Source: Methanobrevibacter ruminantium M1
GTDB lineage: Archaea > Methanobacteriota > Methanobacteria > Methanobacteriales > Methanobacteriaceae
Reading direction: 5' to 3'
Length of the DNA: 64,000 bases
Assembly: GCF_000024185.1 (NCBI RefSeq)
Contig: NC_013790.1
Span: 2,541,001 to 2,605,000, forward strand
A model generated the notes under the pieces. It made no database searches. It was not told the origin of the DNA and saw nothing but the letters and a program-made list of their open reading frames with translations. Shown one piece after another: positions 16,847-26,933 of the stretch (its first letter is position 1; each line of letters opens with the position of its first letter). Position numbers and translations under genes: made by a program.

Positions 16847-17845
16847 TTAGAATAAAGCAATCACAATAGCTAAAACTCCCATAGCAGAAACTAATAAAAT
16901 AGTAGGATATAACTGTTTATTAGTAAATATTGGAGAGAATGCACTGATGGATGCCATTATAACAGGCAATATCAAGGATACAATAACAGCTGCTATAAAC
17001 TTCCAAGAGAATAAAACTGGAGGAATTCCCAAGAACAATACTGAAAATACCAATCCTAAAGTGAATATTAAAAATCCTCTAGTCACATAAACAAATGAAC
17101 GATATTTGGAAGCAAGCTCCATATACGGTCCTTCAATAACATCAGATTTTGCTTTAATATATGAAAACGGATATTCATTCAAAATGATCATATATCCGAC
17201 AAAGAACACCACTGCTCCGATTATACCTGCCAAAGTGAATAGGAATGGGCCATTGGCTTGTTGGTATGCAACAATATCTGCTAAATAAATGCTTTTGCTT
17301 AATGCTGCCGGAACAAATAAAGCCAAATACAATGGGAATGAACCAAATACAATCATCCTTAAGGATCTTTTTGAACTGATGTCTTCAATGGATGAAACCA
17401 ATGAATCTGGTCTTGCAGCCCCCTTTATATGATCAGGGAACCTTAAATTAGCAGACATCACAGATTCAGATAAGGAACCCATAAGAACATAAGCAACCTC
17501 TTCAACCTTTAAAAATCCAACAATTGCGATTAAACTTGAAAAGGCCATAAATTGATAGTTATATGGCATTAATACTAAGAATATAGCTAAAACTACAATA
17601 AAACAAAGAACTGGCATTGCCTTATATAATCCTGGAGCCATTGAATTTGGCTGGATATTCTCCTTATACAGGAACTTTATAGATGCCCATAATCCAGGGC
17701 TTGTAACGGGAGGTCCAATCCTTTGCTGAATTCTTGCCTGAACATATTTTCTTTCAATTCCAGGAATCAAAACACCGATGAATAAGGCTATTATCAGTGT
17801 TAAAACGACTTCTAAAATTGAAATAAGTGATATTTCATAAGACAT
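16847..17845 (-). CDS. ehbO: Energy-converting hydrogenase B, subunit O (NuoH/EchB-like membrane subunit)
   Basis: 332 residues with about eight membrane segments. It is the complex I NuoH/NDH-1-like subunit that forms the interface between the hydrogenase arm and the ion-translocating membrane arm. Recognisable features are GIERKYVQARIQQRIGPP near the N-terminus, FLYKENIQPN and the acidic EEVAYVLMGSLSESVMSANLRFPDH loop. Start has GAGGAG. It lies between ehbN and ehbP on the same strand. Confidence 0.92.
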   Translation of the reverse strand: MSYEISLISILEVVLTLIIALFIGVLIPGIERKYVQARIQQRIGPPVTSPGLWASIKFLYKENIQPNSMAPGLYKAMPVLCFIVVLAIFLVLMPYNYQFMAFSSLIAIVGFLKVEEVAYVLMGSLSESVMSANLRFPDHIKGAARPDSLVSSIEDISSKRSLRMIVFGSFPLYLALFVPAALSKSIYLADIVAYQQANGPFLFTLAGIIGAVVFFVGYMIILNEYPFSYIKAKSDVIEGPYMELASKYRSFVYVTRGFLIFTLGLVFSVLFLGIPPVLFSWKFIAAVIVSLILPVIMASISAFSPIFTNKQLYPTILLVSAMGVLAIVIALF

Positions 17846-17982
17846 TTTCTACTCCTCATATAATTTTTAATCAGTAATCAAATAAATATAATAATTAAAT
17901 AATTAGAAAAAACAATTCTAATCAACCTTAATATAAAATAAAGGAAAATTAAAAGTTATCCCTTTAATTAACCTATTAAAAC

Positions 17983-19158
17983 TTAATGAATATTAGACTT
18001 CAATATAGACTTGTCTAATTTATTATAATTTGTATCATAAACCTCTATTGCCCTATCAGAGCAAGTGAAACATGGATCGCACTGAACGATACATAACTGA
18101 CCGTCAGTTATATGATTGTCAATACAAGCATACTGCATTGCTCCAATATTACTCATTGAAGGAGTTCTTATAATGCAATGGCGAACCCTTCCGTCCTCAA
18201 TGGCATAGGAGTGATACAATGTTCCTCTTGGAACCTCTATATAGCTTTCAATAAGGTCTGTATCAATCATTTCCCAAGACCTGTCTGTGATTTTGCCTTC
18301 AGGCAAATCCCTGATGGCCTGACGAACGATTTTTATTGCTTCAAATATCTCAAACACTCTCATAAGAAGCTGTGCCTGTACATCACAGGTATCTTGGGTG
18401 ATTATATCATAATCAAAGTTATCATATTCATACATATCTGTTCTTAAATCTCTTTTAACACCTGTAGCACGTAAAGTAGGGCCGCTTACCGCTAGTTTAA
18501 GAGCCTGTTCCTGTGGAATATATCCTGTTCCAGAAATCCTTGATGCTACAACGCTGTCCTTTACAAACCTATTTGCAAAGTCTAGAACGTTCTTTTCCAC
18601 AAGGTCCATGCCGTCCAATATTCTTTGGATTCTATTGTCATCCAATTCACATCTTGGCCTTACGCCACCAATAATTGAACAGCCATATTGAACACGGTTT
18701 CCGCCAATCATTGCCAAAAGATCCATAATGGTTTCTCTAATGTAAAACACTCTCATAGAGAAGGTTTCATGAGCCAATGTTTCACAACCATGACCTAAAT
18801 ACAATAAATGACTATGCAAACGTTCCAGTTCACCTACAATCACTCTTATATAAACTGCTCTATCTGGAACTTCAACTCCAAGACCCTTCTCAGCAGTTCG
18901 CACTGAATTCCATGTATGTGAATTGGAACAGATTCCACATATCTTTTCAGTAAGCATATTAGCCTTTTCTACAGGGAGACCTTCCATGACACGCTCAATT
19001 CCCCTATGGTTAACTCCAATAGTGATTTCAGCATCTTTTATGATTTCGTCTTCTACGAAAAATCTAACCCTATAAGGTTCTAAAGCAGCAGGGTGAACAG
19101 TACCCATTTGAATCTCTGTTTCTATAATCTCCTGCTTTTTAGCTTTCTTTTCTTCCAT
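17983..19158 (-). CDS. ehbN: Energy-converting hydrogenase B, NiFe large subunit
   Basis: 391 residues; the NiFe active-site subunit (group 4 hydrogenase, NuoD-related). Both nickel-binding cysteine pairs are present: [10 protein letters not shown] near residue 90 and CDPCFTC near residue 370. The sequence continues for about 25 residues after the last cysteine with no obvious His-type maturation cleavage signal, as is usual for group 4 enzymes. RBS GGGATGATAGG. HypF at 50643 belongs to the maturation pathway for this site. In methanogens Ehb uses an ion gradient to reduce ferredoxin for anabolic CO2 fixation. Confidence 0.95.
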   Translation of the reverse strand: MEEKKAKKQEIIETEIQMGTVHPAALEPYRVRFFVEDEIIKDAEITIGVNHRGIERVMEGLPVEKANMLTEKICGICSNSHTWNSVRTAEKGLGVEVPDRAVYIRVIVGELERLHSHLLYLGHGCETLAHETFSMRVFYIRETIMDLLAMIGGNRVQYGCSIIGGVRPRCELDDNRIQRILDGMDLVEKNVLDFANRFVKDSVVASRISGTGYIPQEQALKLAVSGPTLRATGVKRDLRTDMYEYDNFDYDIITQDTCDVQAQLLMRVFEIFEAIKIVRQAIRDLPEGKITDRSWEMIDTDLIESYIEVPRGTLYHSYAIEDGRVRHCIIRTPSMSNIGAMQYACIDNHITDGQLCIVQCDPCFTCSDRAIEVYDTNYNKLDKSILKSNIH

Positions 19159-19199
19159 CCTATCATCCCTTTTTATAAAAATCTAAAATAATAATCAAT

Positions 19200-19360
19200 A
19201 ACGCATATAATTAATAATTACTCCATTAATAATGATTAACAATAATATTAACGATAATTAACAATAATTAACAATAATTAACAATAATTAACAATTATTA
19301 TTAAAATAATTAACAATAATTAACAATTATTATTAAAATAATTAACAATATATTAACATT
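19200..19360. repeat. TTAACAATAA-type short tandem repeats
   Basis: The spacer between ehbN and ehbM holds about ten copies of TTAACAATAA or close variants, at about 10-bp spacing. Most other junctions in this operon are overlapping or abutting, so a 209-bp gap of repeats inside the operon is out of character. Probably expanded spacer DNA. Confidence 0.7.
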
Positions 19361-19367
19361 TACTCCG

Positions 19368-19814
19368 TTAATCCGCATTTAATAAATGTGGCAAGGCTGC
19401 AACTACACCTGCTAAAACATCTTGAGGTCTTACAGCACAACCTGGAACCTTAGCATCCACTGGAATAACATTCTCAACTGGTCCTTCAATCTCTTCAGAA
19501 GGAATGTCTCCATGACAGTTCTTATAGACACCACCCATCAATGCGCAGGAACCTGCTGCAACAACAAGCTTTGGATTTGGAATTGCATTGTAGATGTCTT
19601 CCAATGGCTTTCTGTTGTCATAGGTTACAGGACCTGTAACGACTAGAATATCTGCTTCACGTGGATTCCAAGTTAAGAATACACCATATTGTTCCATATC
19701 AAATTTAGGAGATAAAACAGCATTTACGATTTCAATATCACAACCATTGCATCCTCCTGTATAAACTAACATGATATGAATGGCTTTTGATCTTGAAAGT
19801 GTTTTAAGACTCAT
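19368..19814 (-). CDS. ehbM: Energy-converting hydrogenase B, NiFe small subunit
   Basis: 148 residues; the NuoB-like small subunit that carries the iron-sulfur cluster next to the NiFe site. Ligands are visible in [12 protein letters not shown] (near residue 20), [15 protein letters not shown] (near 90-105) and VPGCAVRP (near 125). It abuts ehbL (stop and start adjacent) and has a strong GGAGGTGAATAA-ATG, so the two are translationally linked. Confidence 0.95.
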   Translation of the reverse strand: MSLKTLSRSKAIHIMLVYTGGCNGCDIEIVNAVLSPKFDMEQYGVFLTWNPREADILVVTGPVTYDNRKPLEDIYNAIPNPKLVVAAGSCALMGGVYKNCHGDIPSEEIEGPVENVIPVDAKVPGCAVRPQDVLAGVVAALPHLLNAD

Positions 19815-20483
19815 TTATTCACCTCCCTCATTTTTAGAACTTTCATCTGATTCGCTAGAACTCTCGTTTGAATCATCAGCTAAAGCAGAACTTCTTTTAG
19901 CATCCTTTTCATACTTCTCATTAATATTATCCTGTATGTCCTTTATCTTGGAAACTCTTTCTAAGCCTGCTCCCACATTCTCAATCTCATCTGCATCTGA
20001 TACGATGTTTTCAGACAACAATGACTTGTCAGAGAGATATTGGGCAATGAATGATATCTTTTCTTGAGAGATCTTAATAGGTTCGCTAAGCAGTTCAGCT
20101 GTGTCTATATTTATCTCACCTACATTTCCAGGGTGAATGGTTCCTGCCTCTTCAAAGAATGAATATATCGGACAGAAATCATGACACCAATAGCATACAA
20201 CACATTTAAAAGGATCTAGCTCTGGAACTTCTGTCTTTACCCAACCTTCCTTAATCTTTACAGGAGTCTGCAAAGGCTTCATTGTAACTGCGCCAGTCGG
20301 ACAGACATTGGCACAACCTCCACAGCCAATGCAAGCCTGCTCATCAACCTTCTTATCAGGTTCAACTGTTCCAGTAAGGATAGCATTACGGAGTTCCATA
20401 TCAGTTACCCTGTCAGATGCAAAGAGGATTCTTTTAAAATTTGTATAAGTTCCATTAAGCATAATTTTTATTACATCTTTCAT
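19815..20483 (-). CDS. ehbL: Energy-converting hydrogenase B, two-cluster ferredoxin subunit
   Basis: 222 residues from the ATG at 20483 with GGAG upstream; the extra TTG-initiated codons to 20492 are less likely. Two 4Fe-4S motifs are present, CIGCGGCANVCP (about residue 52) and CVVCYWCHDFCP (about 90), so it should relay electrons between the hydrogenase small subunit and ferredoxin. The last 60 residues form a Ser/Glu/Asp-rich acidic tail, a feature shared with EhbC and EhbH here. It sits between ehbK and ehbM. Confidence 0.9.
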   Translation of the reverse strand: MKDVIKIMLNGTYTNFKRILFASDRVTDMELRNAILTGTVEPDKKVDEQACIGCGGCANVCPTGAVTMKPLQTPVKIKEGWVKTEVPELDPFKCVVCYWCHDFCPIYSFFEEAGTIHPGNVGEINIDTAELLSEPIKISQEKISFIAQYLSDKSLLSENIVSDADEIENVGAGLERVSKIKDIQDNINEKYEKDAKRSSALADDSNESSSESDESSKNEGGE

Positions 20484-20496
20484 TAATATCAAACTC

Positions 20497-21957
20497 CTAA
20501 TTCACCCTATTAAACTCTCTTTCGAAAATAAATGATTTAGATGGGCAGATATTCATGCAAGCCCCACAATAAATACACTTATCATCATCTACAACAAATC
20601 TCAGATTTTTATTCTTAGTTCCAAGATTTACATCTTCATTTGATATGTCAACTGTATAGATAGCCTCTTCGCCACAAATGTCCTTACATAAGCCGCATTT
20701 TACACATAAGTTCTCGTCAATGTAATTGAATCCGCCGGAAATCTTATATTTTGTGCTAGTTGTCTTAGGTATTGCATCAGTTGGACAGTGAATTCCACAG
20801 GTCTCACACATAATACACTTATCTAAATCAACATTGATTGTTCCTCTTTTAAGGCTGATTGCCTCTTTTGGACATAGCTCAGCACAGATTCCACAGGAAA
20901 TACAATCGTCACTGACTTCCCCATCCCAAGAGATGGTTTGGAAGCTTCTGGCTTGTTCATTACATACTTGGGTACATTTGCCGCAGGATACACAGTATCC
21001 GAAGAGCTTATTATCCTCATTTTCGCTTAATGTTGAAACAGGACAGTTGTAAATCGCTTCAAGACGTTTCTCATTATTCTCTTCACTGTCCTTATCTTGT
21101 GAAGGGTCATATCTTAAAGCATTTTCCTTTTTAATCAATGCAGGACTGTCGAACTTTTCCCTACATAAGCCGCAATTGAGGCAACTGACAATGGTTCCTT
21201 TAGTGTTTGAACATAAAGGATTGTCCATAGAGCTGTCTTTTATGTTTCGAACAATCTTAAAGTCCTTAACCTTTAATGCATCATTTATGCAGTTTTCAAC
21301 ACAAGCCAAACATAATGTACAGAGGTTTTTATCATATTGGCCATCCTTTAAGGCGCCAGTTGGACAAAGGTCTTCACATATCTTGCATCCAACACAGAAT
21401 CCCTCATCTTGAATTATGACCTCTATGGCACGGGTCGGGCAGTAATATGCGCATCTACCACATTTCACACATTTTTCCATGTCTGTGCTTACGCAAACCC
21501 TATCTGCAGACTTATCAGACTTTACAGGAAGCTTCATATTTTCAATCTTCTTTACCCCTGCACGATATCCGACAGTGTTTGCAACCATCTTCATGGAGTT
21601 AAGCAAGACTTTTTGCTTGTCAAGAACCAGATTATCAGTATCTGTCCTTGCATTTCTACTGCAGACGTCTTCACAAACTCCACAACGTGAACAGATTCCT
21701 TTAACGATTCCGTTATCAATATGAATGCTTTCTATAGGACATGTGAATTGACAAACACCACAGCCATTACATTTTGCCCTATCTACAACATATCCTCCGT
21801 ATTTATTTTTAAATATGGCATGATTCGGACAAGCTTCGAAGCAAGCACCACAACACATACAGCTAAAGGCTTTATTATCTACAAAGCGTATTGCTTCAGT
21901 AGGACAATTTCTTATACAATCTCCTTGTCCATCACACTTATTAGTTGTTAAATACAT
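20497..21957 (-). CDS. ehbK: Energy-converting hydrogenase B polyferredoxin
   Basis: 486 residues with about thirteen CxxCxxCxxxC-type motifs spread over the whole length (for example CMCCGACFEACP, CNGCGVCQFTCP, CVKCGRCAYYCP, CISCGICAELCP, CIYCGACMNICP). It would hold roughly twelve 4Fe-4S clusters. Motif 8 (CLNCGLCREKF) lacks the usual fourth Cys-Pro. It probably acts as an electron wire or docking protein between the Ehb core and cytosolic ferredoxin partners. RBS AGGAGAAGAATC. It is separated from ehbJ by 114 bases, the largest gap in this half of the operon. Confidence 0.93.
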   Translation of the reverse strand: MYLTTNKCDGQGDCIRNCPTEAIRFVDNKAFSCMCCGACFEACPNHAIFKNKYGGYVVDRAKCNGCGVCQFTCPIESIHIDNGIVKGICSRCGVCEDVCSRNARTDTDNLVLDKQKVLLNSMKMVANTVGYRAGVKKIENMKLPVKSDKSADRVCVSTDMEKCVKCGRCAYYCPTRAIEVIIQDEGFCVGCKICEDLCPTGALKDGQYDKNLCTLCLACVENCINDALKVKDFKIVRNIKDSSMDNPLCSNTKGTIVSCLNCGLCREKFDSPALIKKENALRYDPSQDKDSEENNEKRLEAIYNCPVSTLSENEDNKLFGYCVSCGKCTQVCNEQARSFQTISWDGEVSDDCISCGICAELCPKEAISLKRGTINVDLDKCIMCETCGIHCPTDAIPKTTSTKYKISGGFNYIDENLCVKCGLCKDICGEEAIYTVDISNEDVNLGTKNKNLRFVVDDDKCIYCGACMNICPSKSFIFEREFNRVN

Positions 21958-22071
21958 GATTCTTCTCCTTTAATGAGTATCAATAATAATCTCAAAGTTA
22001 AATCAATAATTGACTATCATAATCTGTCCAATTATCATAAATCAATTAAAGATTAATTTGATGCTTAATTA

Positions 22072-22350
22072 TTAATGATCTCCTTTTGCTCGTCCTCCCA
22101 GTAATGCACTACCAATCAAAAGGCCGAATAAAGCTCCTAAAAATGTAGTTGCTATTGGCAAATCATTATAGTAAGGGAATTGTCCAATTCCATATGACAC
22201 TATTAATGCACCAATAATAAGAGCAATGATTCCGCTTGCGGTAAACTTAAAACTATTTTTCTCATCCAGATGGATTCTAGAACCTAGAACGAATCCAAAT
22301 ATAACAGAGATAATTATCGGACCAATTAAGAGATTAGCTAGAACAAACAT
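22072..22350 (-). CDS. ehbJ: Energy-converting hydrogenase B, subunit J
   Basis: 92 residues with three predicted membrane segments, a small integral membrane subunit (ANLLIGPIIISVIFGFVLGSRI...). It starts one base inside the end of ehbI (GGAGGAAGAATA-ATG), so translation is coupled. Assignment is by operon position; small subunits of this kind lack recognisable motifs. Confidence 0.8.
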   Translation of the reverse strand: MFVLANLLIGPIIISVIFGFVLGSRIHLDEKNSFKFTASGIIALIIGALIVSYGIGQFPYYNDLPIATTFLGALFGLLIGSALLGGRAKGDH

Positions 22351-22874
22351 TATTCTTCCTCCGCTAATTTTTTAAATTGGGAAAAGGCAATTACAATTGC
22401 ACTTAAACCTACAAGTACCTTTAGTCCGACTGCTATATTTAAATAAGGGACCATTCCAGCATTTGTTAAATCAGGATATTTGAATATTGCTGCAATAGCC
22501 TGTGGAACAAGCCCATAAAGGTTTCCTCCTACATTATATAAGAATGAGCCTGTCAATGCAAGTCCTGCCAAACCAAGCAAGACATAAGCTAAAGCTCCGA
22601 CAGATTCCAAAAGGCTAATGAATCTATGAGATAATTTTAATGGACTTCCATTTACAGTATAAACAACAACAGACAATATGATTGCTCCTGCAATCATGGC
22701 TCCACCTTGGAAACCGCCTCCTGGAGTTATATGTCCTCCTAAAATAACCATGATTCCTAAAGAAGCTATAATGAATGAAATAGGCAAGACCATGATTTTT
22801 AATATAGGACTGCTTTCATCCTTATTCCAATTTGGAGATTTCTTTGTGGTTTTTAAATCTTTATCTTCAGCCAT
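22350..22874 (-). CDS. ehbI: Energy-converting hydrogenase B, MrpB/MnhB-like subunit I
   Basis: 174 residues with four membrane segments. It contains the MnhB signature [22 protein letters not shown], typical of Mrp antiporter subunit B, and so belongs to the ion-translocating module. RBS GGAGATGATGAATA. It overlaps its neighbours by one base on each side. In the Ehb complex this module is thought to carry Na+ or H+ across the membrane. Confidence 0.88.
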   Translation of the reverse strand: MAEDKDLKTTKKSPNWNKDESSPILKIMVLPISFIIASLGIMVILGGHITPGGGFQGGAMIAGAIILSVVVYTVNGSPLKLSHRFISLLESVGALAYVLLGLAGLALTGSFLYNVGGNLYGLVPQAIAAIFKYPDLTNAGMVPYLNIAVGLKVLVGLSAIVIAFSQFKKLAEEE

Positions 22875-23269
22875 TATTCATCATCTCCTTCATTTAAATC
22901 AGCACCATCAAGTTCTAAATCAGAATCGCCAATTTCTAAATCTGCTTCATGGGTTAAATTAGAATCTGCAGTCCCATTATCTGCATTTACATTCTTATCC
23001 AAAATCTTACCTTTTCCAAAGATAAGCAATACGACAAGCACTGCAGTAACTAAGATCAATGATTCTCCTAAAGTATCGAATCCTCTCCAATCAAATACAA
23101 CTAATGTAACCATGTTTGGAGCAAGCTGAGTCCCAATAGCAGTATAAACCAAACTTATTCCCGGCTGAATTAAGTTTTTAAATCCATAAAGGGCGTCGAA
23201 TAAGCTGGATGCAAAGATTATTGTTGCAACTACCATCAATATAGATCTAATGCTTGTTTTATCAGACAT
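22874..23269 (-). CDS. ehbH: Energy-converting hydrogenase B, subunit H
   Basis: 131 residues; a hydrophobic N-terminal 85 residues (two or three membrane segments, ending [23 protein letters not shown] as in the N-terminal half of MrpB-type subunits), then an acidic tail rich in Asp/Glu/Asn. EhbH and EhbI together look like a split MnhB. The start overlaps ehbG by 8 bases, with GGGGGTTGA as RBS. Confidence 0.82.
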   Translation of the reverse strand: MSDKTSIRSILMVVATIIFASSLFDALYGFKNLIQPGISLVYTAIGTQLAPNMVTLVVFDWRGFDTLGESLILVTAVLVVLLIFGKGKILDKNVNADNGTADSNLTHEADLEIGDSDLELDGADLNEGDDE

Positions 23270-23597
23270 ATTTCAACCCCCAGTAAATTACAGAAATAAG
23301 GATTCCAAGAACAATGAGTACATAAAATAACATTTTTTCCAATGAATCGGATTGTTCTGACTTTATCTTGCTTGCAAGAGGCATGTTTGTAAAGAACAAT
23401 ATTGCAGCTAGAATAACTACAACTATGCATGCAGCAATATTGATATGTCTAAAGAACAAAGCAGCAAGTATTAGACCAACCAATATTAAGAATTCTGCTG
23501 CCATTGCTCCTGAAACATTGTTCATAGTAGTAGGATCTTTAGAGAAACTTGATTTTAACTCCTTTACTGAGTCTAAGAATTTTTGATACAAAGTCAT
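23262..23597 (-). CDS. ehbG: Energy-converting hydrogenase B, subunit G
   Basis: 111 residues with three membrane segments and an N-terminal amphipathic helix ([22 protein letters not shown]). Small membrane subunit of the ion-translocating arm, assigned by position between the MrpD-like ehbF and ehbH. RBS GGAGGATTGATCTA; it starts one base inside ehbF. Confidence 0.8.
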   Translation of the reverse strand: MTLYQKFLDSVKELKSSFSKDPTTMNNVSGAMAAEFLILVGLILAALFFRHINIAACIVVVILAAILFFTNMPLASKIKSEQSDSLEKMLFYVLIVLGILISVIYWGLKYV

Positions 23598-25078
23598 TAG
23601 ATCAATCCTCCTGCAAATGGAATAAATACATCAGTGACAATATTCGGGAAAAGACCTAAAGCCAAACAGATTATAAGCAAAACAGCCACTGAAAATACTG
23701 TGACCCTTGGAATCTTCTCATTTACAAACTTCAAGTCCTTTGGCTTAGGCTCTAGGAATACGCTATGGAATGCCTTGACAAATGTAAAGAAGATAACCAC
23801 ACTTACAATAACTGCAAGGATTGCAAGCTCTGTATATCCTGCCTCTAAAGCGGCCTGAACAAGCATCAGCTTGCTTACAAATCCATTGAATGGTGGAACA
23901 CCTGCCAATGCGCATCCGCCAAGCAAAATCATAACTCCCATAAGTGAGTCAACTCCAATCAATCCTCCTAGCTTGCGGGTATCTGAAGTATTTGTAAGAT
24001 AATAGATTGAACCGAATCCAATAAATAGCATTGCAGTAATGACTATTTCATTTGCTGCCTGGAACAATGCAGCTGCAATGGACATTTGAGTTCCAATACC
24101 AAAACCTAAAGCGATAAATCCTAATTCACCTACAGCTAAAAATGCTATCATTCTTCTAAAGTCTACCTCCATTGCAGACATTGCAATGCTTAAAACCATT
24201 GCAAGAATGGCAAATACAATTATGGCTGTATTGAATCCTGGAATATAAGCAAATATCTTATACATAGCAATTCCAAATGCAAGCATGCACAATACTGAAA
24301 ATCCTTGAAGTATTGCTGAACCGTTAGGTCTTGCCTTACTGTATACCGCTGATTTTATAGTGTGGAACGGTGGCAATCCTGCTGAATATAGCCATCCGAA
24401 CAATATTAAGGCAAATCCGATTACAAGTCCTGGAGAGTAAGGATCTACAAAGTTATTGCTGATTGCATATATAATGTCTGTAATATTCACTGAACCTATT
24501 GTTCCAAGAACAAATCCAACACCTAATAAAAGCATCGGTCCGCCGATTGAACCTAAAATCAGGTATTTCAATGCGATTTCATAATTGTCCTCTGTGCTTG
24601 AGGCTACAATAATACCCACTTGAGTCAAAGCGGTTATCTCAAAGAATACATACATATTGAAGATATCGTTAGATAGAAGCAATGCAATTACAGAGGCAAG
24701 GCCCATAAAGATAAGGTAAAGGTAAGGCCCTGAGACTTCCTTCTTCTCTGTAAAGTAGGTAAATATTGAAAGGAATGCGACGATACCCATTAGGAATATG
24801 AATATTCTTTCTATATTGTCAAAAATATAAACGATACCTGTATTATAGCTTGCAACAAGGGTTCCAACTAGATTAGAAGGCAATGAATTTGCAAGAAGAC
24901 CTGGATCGTGGCCTCCGAAGTATTGAACCCCAATGGCGGCAAGAATTGCAATTATAGGAATTGCAAGTCCTACAATAATGGAGAAAGCCTTCACTGTCTT
25001 GTCCTTTCCGCCTAATATGTTAACAATTAAAGCAGCCAATATTGGAATAACGACCATTAATGGAATCAAGTAATTCAT
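23597..25078 (-). CDS. ehbF: Energy-converting hydrogenase B, MrpD/NuoN-like ion-translocating subunit
   Basis: 493 residues with about fourteen membrane segments, the antiporter-like channel of the complex. Conserved features include the acidic residue in [15 protein letters not shown] (transmembrane segment 5 Glu), the Lys in [40 protein letters not shown], and [14 protein letters not shown]. These are the charged residues along the membrane axis used for ion movement in complex I relatives. Its start overlaps the ehbE stop by 4 bases (ATGA). Confidence 0.93.
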   Translation of the reverse strand: MNYLIPLMVVIPILAALIVNILGGKDKTVKAFSIIVGLAIPIIAILAAIGVQYFGGHDPGLLANSLPSNLVGTLVASYNTGIVYIFDNIERIFIFLMGIVAFLSIFTYFTEKKEVSGPYLYLIFMGLASVIALLLSNDIFNMYVFFEITALTQVGIIVASSTEDNYEIALKYLILGSIGGPMLLLGVGFVLGTIGSVNITDIIYAISNNFVDPYSPGLVIGFALILFGWLYSAGLPPFHTIKSAVYSKARPNGSAILQGFSVLCMLAFGIAMYKIFAYIPGFNTAIIVFAILAMVLSIAMSAMEVDFRRMIAFLAVGELGFIALGFGIGTQMSIAAALFQAANEIVITAMLFIGFGSIYYLTNTSDTRKLGGLIGVDSLMGVMILLGGCALAGVPPFNGFVSKLMLVQAALEAGYTELAILAVIVSVVIFFTFVKAFHSVFLEPKPKDLKFVNEKIPRVTVFSVAVLLIICLALGLFPNIVTDVFIPFAGGLI

Positions 25079-25443
25079 TTTTCATCCCCCAATATTTCCT
25101 TTGCGCTTAATGTTCCATGCTTTCTGTATAAGACCATTGCTAAAGCCAGCATTACAGCTAATGTGCTTGCACCGATTACAATGCTTGTAAGAACCAATGC
25201 CTGTGGCAATGGATAAGCGGAATTCTGTGCAAACCAGTCTGCAGTCATGCCAGGTAAGAAAATTGGCACAACCCCTCCAGCCTTGTATCCAAGGCAGATA
25301 AGGAATAGATTTACGCCCTCTTCGATAAATGCAATACCTATTATCTTCTTTATGATATTGTCAATGAAGATTGCTGCAATCAATCCTATAATAATAAGAG
25401 CGCCTGAAGCAAATAGGGAAGCTAATTGAATATCCATAATCAT
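25075..25443 (-). CDS. ehbE: Energy-converting hydrogenase B, MrpC/NuoK-like subunit
   Basis: 122 residues with three membrane segments, the NuoK/MnhC fold ([28 protein letters not shown] with the conserved membrane Glu, then [24 protein letters not shown]). The TSIVIG segment is diagnostic of MnhC. RBS GGAGGGG, 5 bases before ATG. Overlaps ehbF by 4 bases. Confidence 0.9.
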   Translation of the reverse strand: MIMDIQLASLFASGALIIIGLIAAIFIDNIIKKIIGIAFIEEGVNLFLICLGYKAGGVVPIFLPGMTADWFAQNSAYPLPQALVLTSIVIGASTLAVMLALAMVLYRKHGTLSAKEILGDEK

Positions 25444-25674
25444 TTAAGCCCCTCCTTTTGTTTTATAAACAGCCAAAGCGATAAATACTGGCACGATAGC
25501 TCCCTCTACAATGGCTTGAGTCAAAGCCACATCCGGAGCAAGCAATAAGTGGAATAGCACTGCAATGAAGAAACCAGATATTCCAACTAGAATGGCTGAT
25601 TTTAGCAAGTCTTCCTGTAAAAGTGCGATGATGGCACTTATAACCGCAACAATAATTATAATATATTCAATCAT
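25444..25674 (-). CDS. ehbD: Energy-converting hydrogenase B, subunit D (DUF4040/MrpA-tail-like)
   Basis: 76 residues from the ATG at 25674 (GGTGA, 5 bases upstream); the longest frame extends to 25689. Three membrane segments with [47 protein letters not shown], the DALTEA-like element found in the C-terminal part of MrpA and in DUF4040. It overlaps the end of ehbC by 8 bases. Confidence 0.87.
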   Translation of the reverse strand: MIEYIIIIVAVISAIIALLQEDLLKSAILVGISGFFIAVLFHLLLAPDVALTQAIVEGAIVPVFIALAVYKTKGGA

Positions 25675-26233
25675 TGTCGTCACCCTCACTATTATTTAAG
25701 TTCTCGACATCTTCTTCAGTAGTTTTATTATCCACATCTTCATTAGAAGCTTCTTCTTCAGAATCAGAATCTTCTTCTACATTTTCTGAAGTTTCTTCGG
25801 AATCGGAATCTTCACCATCTTGTTCTGCCACATCAACAGATTCTTCAGGTTCTTCACCATCTTGTTCTGCCACATCAACAGATTCTTCCAATTCAGATTC
25901 ATCAGATTCTTCATTTAATAAATTAGGATTAAGAACAGGATTATTTAAATCATCTTCTGCATGGAAATAAGCATTAGCTAATGCATGAGCAAGTAGCGGA
26001 GCCAAGAATATATAGATAAGAGCAAATAAAGGCTGACCTAATCCAATAAATGCTATTATTCCAGCTACATCTATCATTCCCAGAATATGAATCCTTGCAT
26101 ATACAACATTAGGCATGTCTTTATCCATTCTTAAAATCCCAATAGCTGCAATTATAATTATAAGTGCAGAAATAATTAATAAAATTGATTGGATAATAGT
26201 TATTAAGTTCATACCCTCTAGACCTAAAGCCAT
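25667..26233 (-). CDS. ehbC: Energy-converting hydrogenase B, MrpG-like subunit with acidic tail
   Basis: 188 residues. The first 105 (three membrane segments, ending [16 protein letters not shown]) match the MnhG/PhaG subunit. The last 75 residues are a highly acidic cytoplasmic tail of Glu/Asp/Ser with an [11 protein letters not shown] block repeated. The MrpG fold normally ends near residue 110-120, so the tail is an addition; similar acidic tails occur on EhbH and EhbL. RBS GGAGGGCTTAA. Starts directly after the ehbB stop. Confidence 0.87.
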   Translation of the reverse strand: MALGLEGMNLITIIQSILLIISALIIIIAAIGILRMDKDMPNVVYARIHILGMIDVAGIIAFIGLGQPLFALIYIFLAPLLAHALANAYFHAEDDLNNPVLNPNLLNEESDESELEESVDVAEQDGEEPEESVDVAEQDGEDSDSEETSENVEEDSDSEEEASNEDVDNKTTEEDVENLNNSEGDDND

Positions 26234-26494
26234 TTAAGCCCTCCTTAAAAATGTTGCATAAGCTATTGTTCCAACAATTCCTAATAAAAGTAAAACCAAA
26301 GCAATGTCCTTAAAGAATTCTATGCCCCACATCATACCGACGCAGATTAGAATCAAGGTAATTGCTAAAGTTAATGAAGAAGTACCTATAAGCCCCATAG
26401 AGACAGTTTTGTAAGTAATGATTCTCATAGATGCAAATAAGAAAACAACCAATGCAATTATTAAAAAACACTCTGAAATCAATAAAAGTTCCAT
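26234..26494 (-). CDS. ehbB: Energy-converting hydrogenase B, MrpF-like subunit
   Basis: 86 residues from the ATG at 26494, which has GTGAT upstream; the frame can be read back to a GTG at 26503. Three membrane segments in the MnhF/PhaF pattern (FASMRIITYKTVSMGLIGTSSLTLAI...). Abuts ehbC. Confidence 0.85.
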   Translation of the reverse strand: MELLLISECFLIIALVVFLFASMRIITYKTVSMGLIGTSSLTLAITLILICVGMMWGIEFFKDIALVLLLLGIVGTIAYATFLRRA

Positions 26495-26618
26495 TATCAT
26501 CACATTCTATATGATTTAAGTTATCAACAAAATAAAAGTACATAAGATAAACCGATTATGATTTATGAATTTCGGTTTATGAAATAAAATTAAATTACTT
26601 ATTTAAATTTAGTAAAAA

Positions 26619-26933
26619 CTATTCTAACATCCCCTTTATATAAGGCTCAAAAGGAATGATATCCTTTACGTCTCTTGGAGCAATAACTGCAACCTTAATC
26701 ACTTGACTTTCTGAATCTAAATCAACAGATAAAGTCCCTGGAGTTAAGGTAATGCTGTTTGCTAAGATAGTTTGAGATATTGGCCTTTTTAATTCGGTAT
26801 CAATATCAATGACAATAGGATCATACTGGTCTCCTTTAAATATCCTACCAGCCATATCTATAGTAGCTTTGATAATCTCCAAAATAAGCACTACCAAATA
26901 AGCAATTGCATAATAAATTCTAGATAAAAACAT
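26619..26933 (-). CDS. ehbA: Energy-converting hydrogenase B, MrpE-like subunit
   Basis: 104 residues and the first gene of the Ehb operon. It matches the MnhE/PhaE subunit: an N-terminal hydrophobic stretch (IAYLVVLILEIIKATIDMAGRIF) and then a soluble part with SQTILANSITLTPGTLSVDLD, the MnhE signature. A 682-bp spacer lies upstream, presumably containing the operon promoter. Ehb genes are expected to be expressed constitutively for biosynthesis, but nothing in the sequence shows this directly. Confidence 0.88.
   Translation of the reverse strand: MFLSRIYYAIAYLVVLILEIIKATIDMAGRIFKGDQYDPIVIDIDTELKRPISQTILANSITLTPGTLSVDLDSESQVIKVAVIAPRDVKDIIPFEPYIKGMLE

Noticed and set aside
19200..19360. Repeat tract between ehbN and ehbM as an origin or iteron array
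   Set aside because: The 10-bp units are low-complexity A/T, there is no Cdc6/Orc1 gene nearby and no ORB-like motif was seen.
25674..25970. Ser-rich 98-codon plus-strand frame
   Set aside because: Antisense of the acidic EhbC tail (Glu/Asp/Ser codons read as Ser/Phe); no RBS or homology signal.
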